Source: CAILZL01 sp035548495 (GTDB taxonomy: Bacteria > Pseudomonadota > Gammaproteobacteria > Steroidobacterales > Steroidobacteraceae). From it: a stretch of DNA of 62,304 nt. Under the pieces are notes generated by a model. It saw nothing but the letters and a program-made list of their open reading frames with translations. It was not told the DNA's origin and ran no database searches. This document shows, piece after piece, positions 61,380 through 62,304 of the stretch. Both the position numbers and the translations under genes were made by a program. Within the stretch, counting starts at the first letter, position 1. Every line of letters begins with the position of its first letter. Location: NCBI GenBank assembly GCA_035548495.1, contig DASZSV010000024.1, positions 1-62,304 of the forward strand, read 5' to 3'.

Positions 61380-61895
61380 ATGCATAATCCATACTCCATC
61401 ATGACACCAGCAGCATCAAAACCGATGCAAGTACTGGTGCTGTGCACCGGTAACGACGCGCGCAGCATCCTGTGTGAAGCACTCATCAATCACCACGGCA
61501 ACAAACATTGGCGGGCTTTCAGTGCAGGCAGCCATCCCGCAGGGCCGCTGCATCCTGCCGCGTTACAAACACTTGAGCAGCATCACATTGACACCGCAGA
61601 TTTGCGCAGCAAAAGCTGGAATGAGTATGCCGCTGACAGCGCACCACGAATGGATATTGTGATCACGGTTTGCGACCATGCCGCTGCAACCTGCCCGCCA
61701 TGGCCCGGCTTGCCAATGAAAGTACATTGGGGCATGGCCGATCCCGCCGCCGCACGCAAAGATCAACAAGCTGATGCATTCAGAACTGCATTCATGACAT
61801 TGCAACGCCGCATCACACGCATGATTGAATTGCCCGCGACACTGGATCGCGACTTGCTGCAAACGGAGTTGAGAAAGCTGGCGTTGGTGTTCTGA
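61380..61895 (+). CDS. arsC: low-molecular-weight phosphatase/ArsC-like arsenate reductase
   Basis: 171 residues. The P-loop VLVLCTGNDARSI has the Cys-X5-Arg of the LMW-PTP/ArsC fold, but Asp stands where nearly all relatives have Ser (CTGNSARS). DIVITVCDHAAATCPPWPG supplies further cysteines of the thiol relay, and HWGMADPAAA is the general-acid DP loop. Arsenate reduction is therefore likely, though the Ser-to-Asp change may alter activity. Several ATGs are possible; the first was kept. It meets the hicA gene end to end. Confidence 0.75.
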   Translation: MHNPYSIMTPAASKPMQVLVLCTGNDARSILCEALINHHGNKHWRAFSAGSHPAGPLHPAALQTLEQHHIDTADLRSKSWNEYAADSAPRMDIVITVCDHAAATCPPWPGLPMKVHWGMADPAAARKDQQADAFRTAFMTLQRRITRMIELPATLDRDLLQTELRKLALVF

Positions 61896-62114
61896 TTATC
61901 GGAATTTTTCGATACTCAGACCACTTCCTTCCACTATGCTTTTCAGAGTACCAATGGGAATAGGCTTGTTGCCATGCATGGCAACGATGACTTGCCGGCC
62001 GTTGGGATGCCTCCACTTCTGATGACTGCTTTTCTGACTGGCCATCAGAAAACCATGTTGCCGGAGAACTCGAATAACTTCTTTGGCGGTACAGACCGGA
62101 AAGCGGTCATTCAT
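61896..62114 (-). CDS. hicA: HicA-type mRNA interferase toxin
   Basis: 72 residues with the double-stranded-RNA-binding-like HicA fold: KEVIRVLRQHGF, then SSHQKWRHPNGRQVIVAMHG with the catalytic His after Ser-Ser, and IPIGTLKSIVEGSGL. It cuts mRNA when its antitoxin is lost. The start overlaps the antitoxin stop by ATGA. The toxin gene comes second here, opposite to the classical hicAB order. Confidence 0.88.
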   Translation of the reverse strand: MNDRFPVCTAKEVIRVLRQHGFLMASQKSSHQKWRHPNGRQVIVAMHGNKPIPIGTLKSIVEGSGLSIEKFR

Positions 62115-62304
62115 GCCAGCACGACTTCCAGTACTTTCGCGCCAACAGGAATTGCGGCGGCAGAGGGTTCAAACCATAAATCCAAGGCCTCCCTTGCGTT
62201 TGCTATGGCTTCCTCTTCGGTGTCTCCGGCCGAAGCACAGCCCGGCAGTTCCGGAAAGAATGCAGACCATCGCCCGGATTCGGAATCAAATTCAACGACC
62301 AATC
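62111..62304 (-). CDS. hicB: HicB-type antitoxin (partial, runs off the window edge)
   Basis: About 64 residues are visible with the HicB pattern WSAFFPELPGCASAGDTEEE and AIANAREALDLWF. The frame is open to the last base; HicB proteins usually begin with a short strand (MKYxVVIE) before this point, so the true start is probably outside. The C-terminus is short with no added HTH or ribbon domain. Confidence 0.85.
   Translation of the reverse strand, partial: LVVEFDSESGRWSAFFPELPGCASAGDTEEEAIANAREALDLWFEPSAAAIPVGAKVLEVVLA

Overview
The window reads as a chromosomal piece of a Gram-negative proteobacterium, most likely Beta- or Gammaproteobacteria. The grounds are a fused CysG, a DUF934 gene behind sulfite reductase, Lol/MacB-type transport genes, an MtrCAB outer-membrane electron conduit, an RquA rhodoquinone enzyme and secreted cellulases with poly-serine linkers. 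GC content looks moderate by eye. I found no tRNA, rRNA, CRISPR array, prophage or intact insertion sequence. Two divergent copies of a MITE-like repeat are present.

Layout. 1-9.6 kb: mixed housekeeping and accessory genes: a DUF748 tail, a truncated S41-peptidase-like protein, tandem GFA proteins, sulfite reductase plus DUF934, a VapBC module, a PAS protein, a small phosphatase and an ABC exporter. 10-19 kb: a HAD phosphatase and a GT39-type glycosyltransferase, then a sulfur assimilation block (cysH, cysG, cysK, a ferredoxin-NADP reductase) and purine salvage (apt plus a nucleoside phosphorylase). 19-25 kb: three secreted GH5 glycosidases and an N-terminal-twitch radical SAM enzyme.

25-43 kb: the most unusual part. 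One minus-strand run of 14 tightly packed genes, four junctions being 4-bp ATGA overlaps, encodes a GH116-like hydrolase, a PhyH-type dioxygenase, an HlyD/LolD/MacB-type exporter, two radical SAM enzymes, an old-yellow-enzyme homologue, an epimerase, a GH26-like protein without signal peptide, a DegT aminotransferase and a three-gene ABC-2 exporter. A plausible sigma-70 promoter with an adjacent inverted repeat and a short leader ORF lie upstream. I know no named pathway with this gene set; it looks like synthesis and export of an unusual, probably sugar-derived, metabolite beside cellulase genes.

44-46 kb: a GH5_8-GH12-CBM2 polysaccharidase with its own terminator, then about 1.5 kb without genes. 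47.7-49.5 kb: a GntR/FCD regulator and an EamA transporter. 49.7-57.8 kb: an extracellular electron transfer locus (decaheme lipoprotein, DmsE/MtrA decaheme, MtrB porin, diheme cytochrome, NapC/CymA tetraheme) followed on the same strand by rquA. This suggests rhodoquinol- or quinol-linked electron flow to external acceptors. 58-62.3 kb: a PhyH dioxygenase, a duplicated-domain exported protein, a CPBP protease, an ArsC-like protein and a HicBA module running off the edge.

Taken together, the window suggests an organism that hydrolyses plant beta-glucans and mannans and can pass electrons to outside acceptors. That lifestyle reading is inference. Starts were chosen by reading ribosome binding sites and overlaps by eye; family calls come from recognised motifs, not from database searches.
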